Origin: Bacteroidales bacterium | GTDB lineage: Bacteria > Bacteroidota > Bacteroidia > Bacteroidales > UBA12077 | Assembly: GCA_016342685.1 (NCBI GenBank) | Contig: JAEINU010000001.1 | Span: 970,920-1,034,919, forward strand | DNA length: 64,000 nucleotides | Direction of reading: 5' to 3' | Shown: in pieces, positions 60,874 to 64,000 of the stretch | How positions within the stretch are numbered: position 1 is the stretch's first letter | Layout: every line of letters begins with the position of its first letter | The notes under the pieces: generated by a model | The model's input: only the letters and a program-made list of their open reading frames with translations | Told to the model about the DNA's origin: nothing | Database searches by the model: none | Made by a program: the position numbers and the translations under genes

Positions 60874-63174
60874 ATGGCAAAACTTTTTTTATTGATTGCA
60901 GTTCTTTTTTCTTTTAGTGTCTTTGGACAAGAATTTACTTATAAAGAGAAAAAGGAAATAAAAGGATATCCAGATTACATAATGGATAGTAAATTTTCTC
61001 CATTTCGGAATTATTTTGCATTAACAATAGGGAATAATAGTATTGAGATTTTTGATAAAGATTGGAACAAGATTTTCACACATCAGGGAAACCCGAAATC
61101 TGTAGGGGGACATTTAGCATTTTCTCCAGACGAGAAATATTTAGCTTATGCAAAGTATAAAAGCGATAATGATATTGCTATTATTCGATTAAAGGACCAG
61201 AAAGTAGTTCAGGTTTTAAATGGACATGCATATAATATTAATAAATTAGAATTTAGTCATGATGGGAAATGTTTAGTTAGTACTTCAAGCGACAATACTA
61301 TAAATATATGGGCTTGGGAAAATGATCAGATGATTTTGTCGCAAAAAATTAAGTATGATGATTCCGTAATGGGAGCAAGCTTTAGTTTTAACGATAAGTA
61401 TTTGGTTGCTGGAGGATACAATAAAACAATTTATTTGTACGAAAAAAAAGGAAATACATATCAGTTATTTGATACAATTCCCGGAATAAAATATAGGATT
61501 TATGATCTAGCATTTCACCCTACAAAGAATGAGTTTATTTCATCCTCACAATATCAAGTTCGAAGATATCGATTGGAGAATAAGAAGTTTAATTTTAAAG
61601 ATAGTATCGAGATTCGTGTAAACAGAACATTAAGATATAATTCGACAGGAGATTTTGTTGTTTTTGGAAAAGCTCAAGATGTAGTAATTCTAAAAATGGA
61701 AGAAAACCAAATGACAGAATTTGAAAAGATTTATCGTCATGGCGATTATGTTTTTGGGGGAGATTTTAGCGACGATGGCTTATTTTTAACAAGTTTTGGA
61801 TCCGATAAATCTTCAATAGTTTGGGAATTAACAGGCGTTAGTCCTTCTAAAAAATCGTTAATTACTAATTATATGGATGGAGAATTAACCTCTGCACAGA
61901 AAATAATTTTAACAGCCGATGTAATTAATAATATCCTAAATAAACTCGATTATAAATTAACGGCTCCTCGCGATGAGTTTGAAACTACCATTCAATATAA
62001 CGATCGAAGAGCTAAACTAAAATCAAATGTTTTAAATCAACTTCAGAACTTTACCGAAAAACATTTTAATATAAAGAAAAAGTCAAGTGTTGTTGAAATT
62101 TCAATAGATAGAATAGTTGGTTACAATGCCGACTTGGGTATATACAAAATACGATTTTTGGAAACAGATGCAGGTGTTAAAATCCCAATTGAGGATGCCA
62201 AACAGTTTAAGAAAAATTGGAAGAACTCTGTTGTAGTTGCAGAGAAAAAACAAAGTAAAGATGGTGTTTCCTTTGAATATAAAAACTTCAAATTAGTGAC
62301 TCCAGTCAGTAAAAATCGATTTGATGTAACGCTTGTCGAGAATCCTTTTCATATAATAAAGAAGACACGGAATACAAGTACACAAAGTGATATATCTGAG
62401 GGAGATATATCTAAAAATCATTTAAATACAGAGGGAGAAGGGGCTTTAGGAGTCGACCGAGCGCTTGTATTCGCAACTAATATATACGATTCTTTTTCCG
62501 AATTAGTAAATCCTGTATTGGATGCAACGACCGTAGCCGATGAACTCCAGTCGAACTATTTTGTACAAACAGAATTGGTGATAAATCCAACTTTAAAAGA
62601 AGCAATTGAGAAAATTCGTGAATATGCAAAAATGGATTATGGCAAGAATGATAATTTGTTAATTTTCTTTGCGGGACATGGAATTTACGACGAAGTTTTT
62701 AAAGAAGGGTATGTAATTTCTCGCGATTCAAAATCTGATGATGTTGCTAAAACTTCTTACTTATCGCATTCTAATTTACGTACGATGGTAAACAATATTC
62801 CTTGTGATCATATCTTATTGGTGATGGACGTTTGTTTTGGAGGAACTTTCGATCCACTAATTGCTTCGAAAAGCAGAGGTGCAGATATATATACCGAAGT
62901 TACAAATGAAGAATTTATTCAGCGTAAAAAGAAGTACAAAACAAGGCTATACTTAACATCAGGAGGTAAGGAGTATGTTCCTGACGGGCGTCCGGGACAT
63001 CACTCACCATTTGCCCGAAAGTTTCTGGAATCTTTAAGAAATTATGGTGGGAATGATGGGATTCTTACGATTAATGAGATTATTCAATATATTGAGAAAG
63101 TTGAACCACAACCTCGATTTGGTGAATTTGGCGATAATGAACCTGGTAGTGATTTTATATTTTTAGTGAAATAG
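60874..63174 (+). CDS. Exported WD40-repeat protein with C-terminal caspase-like (C14) domain
   Basis: ORF 766 aa; signal peptide; WD-like repeats (LNGHAYNINKLEFSHDGKCLVSTSSDNTINIW); LLIFFAGHG and LLVMDVCFGG His/Cys dyad. Confidence 0.88.
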   Translation: MAKLFLLIAVLFSFSVFGQEFTYKEKKEIKGYPDYIMDSKFSPFRNYFALTIGNNSIEIFDKDWNKIFTHQGNPKSVGGHLAFSPDEKYLAYAKYKSDNDIAIIRLKDQKVVQVLNGHAYNINKLEFSHDGKCLVSTSSDNTINIWAWENDQMILSQKIKYDDSVMGASFSFNDKYLVAGGYNKTIYLYEKKGNTYQLFDTIPGIKYRIYDLAFHPTKNEFISSSQYQVRRYRLENKKFNFKDSIEIRVNRTLRYNSTGDFVVFGKAQDVVILKMEENQMTEFEKIYRHGDYVFGGDFSDDGLFLTSFGSDKSSIVWELTGVSPSKKSLITNYMDGELTSAQKIILTADVINNILNKLDYKLTAPRDEFETTIQYNDRRAKLKSNVLNQLQNFTEKHFNIKKKSSVVEISIDRIVGYNADLGIYKIRFLETDAGVKIPIEDAKQFKKNWKNSVVVAEKKQSKDGVSFEYKNFKLVTPVSKNRFDVTLVENPFHIIKKTRNTSTQSDISEGDISKNHLNTEGEGALGVDRALVFATNIYDSFSELVNPVLDATTVADELQSNYFVQTELVINPTLKEAIEKIREYAKMDYGKNDNLLIFFAGHGIYDEVFKEGYVISRDSKSDDVAKTSYLSHSNLRTMVNNIPCDHILLVMDVCFGGTFDPLIASKSRGADIYTEVTNEEFIQRKKKYKTRLYLTSGGKEYVPDGRPGHHSPFARKFLESLRNYGGNDGILTINEIIQYIEKVEPQPRFGEFGDNEPGSDFIFLVK

Positions 63175-63636
63175 GGTTTTTTGCTGCAAAGCACCCTCAT
63201 GTTCTAAAAGCCATTGTTTTTTCAATAGGCCTCCAGCATATCCCGTTAATTTACCGTTGGTTCCAATTACTCTGTGGCATGGAATAATAATGGGGATTGG
63301 ATTTTGCCCATTTGCGGTTGCAATTGCACGAATGGCTTTTTCATCGCTGAATTGCTTAGCTTGTTCTAAGTAAGAAATAGTTTTTCCATAAGGAATTTTT
63401 GATAATTCATGCCAAACCTTTCCTTGAAATTCAGTTCCAATCGGATTTACACCAACAGAAAACTTTTTCCGTTCGCTTCTAAAATATTCATCTAATTGTG
63501 TAATGCAATTCTGAATTTGAACTGGAATCATCTGCATTTTAAAGAATTCCTTAGTAAATTGAATTTCGATAATATCTCGTTCATTTGAGATAATTCTTAA
63601 ATTGCCAATTGGTGATTTATAGTATGCTTCGAACAT
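63163..63636 (-). CDS. ogt: Methylated-DNA--[protein]-cysteine S-methyltransferase
   Basis: ORF 157 aa; IPIIIPCHRVIGTNGKLTGYAGGL. Confidence 0.93.
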   Translation of the reverse strand: MFEAYYKSPIGNLRIISNERDIIEIQFTKEFFKMQMIPVQIQNCITQLDEYFRSERKKFSVGVNPIGTEFQGKVWHELSKIPYGKTISYLEQAKQFSDEKAIRAIATANGQNPIPIIIPCHRVIGTNGKLTGYAGGLLKKQWLLEHEGALQQKTLFH

Positions 63637-64000
63637 TATTTTATATAATCAGAAATTAGATTAATTGGAACTCCACTTTTTTTATTTATTTGTTCAATTG
63701 TCAAACCTTCATCATACATTCTTTTAATAAAGGTTTTAAGAGATTCCCCAATTTCAATTAAGTTCATATCAGGATCGTATACCCGAATTGTTTTTTGTCC
63801 CCACAATTCTTCCGTAATATCTTGATACTTATCAATAGTATAATCATTTGCTAAATCAATAATTTGATTTATATTTTCGGTTTCAAAACACAGCTCAAGC
63901 GAAGTGTTTGAAGTTTCTTTCTTATAAAAATCCTTATTAAGGCTATGCCATTCAGGTATTTGCCAAAGCGATAATCCTCCCTTAAAAGAAATGTTATTGC
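63636..64000 (-). CDS. VOC/glyoxalase-family protein, N-terminus cut by window edge
   Basis: Open minus frame to edge: ...LELCFETENINQIIDLANDY...EELWGQKTIRVYDPDMNLIEIGESL...; stop overlaps the ogt start codon. Confidence 0.7.
   Translation of the reverse strand, partial: NNISFKGGLSLWQIPEWHSLNKDFYKKETSNTSLELCFETENINQIIDLANDYTIDKYQDITEELWGQKTIRVYDPDMNLIEIGESLKTFIKRMYDEGLTIEQINKKSGVPINLISDYIK

Noticed and set aside
1-64000. CRISPR arrays, prophage, integrase/transposase, restriction-modification, rRNA/tRNA
   Set aside because: No regularly spaced repeats, no integrase/transposase/capsid/terminase/methyltransferase motifs, and no tRNA/rRNA signatures seen by eye. A tRNAscan/CRISPR finder run would be decisive.

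Overview
AT-rich 64 kb chromosomal window from a Bacteroidota member, probably marine Marinilabiliales/Marinifilaceae-like judging from protein families and TAnnTTTG promoters; the taxon is inferred. Coding density is high. I found no rRNA, tRNA, CRISPR array or clear mobile element. Content is mostly secreted peptidases (two M28, one M14, one S9, one S41), transporters, TPR/7TMR sensor kinases and housekeeping genes such as prfC, pcm and ogt. Points worth a second look: (1) a four-gene operon (37271-43012) joining a VC_2705-like sodium/solute symporter, a DUF4212-like small subunit with a ~140-aa insertion between its two TMs, a TPR protein and a Cache-PAS-CBS-DUF294 signalling protein; (2) a tandem adenylate kinase whose second domain has lost conserved residues; (3) a stand-alone DarA/DarB-like pair; (4) a promoter-linked, highly structured leader RNA upstream of a GNAT gene; (5) an exported WD40-caspase protein; (6) three apparent single-site frameshifts in otherwise intact genes; (7) a stand-alone Cys-rich PAS protein next to a NUMOD4/HNH-like protein; (8) paired hairpins and palindromes in intergenic DNA. 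All functional calls come from reading motifs by eye; no database search was run.
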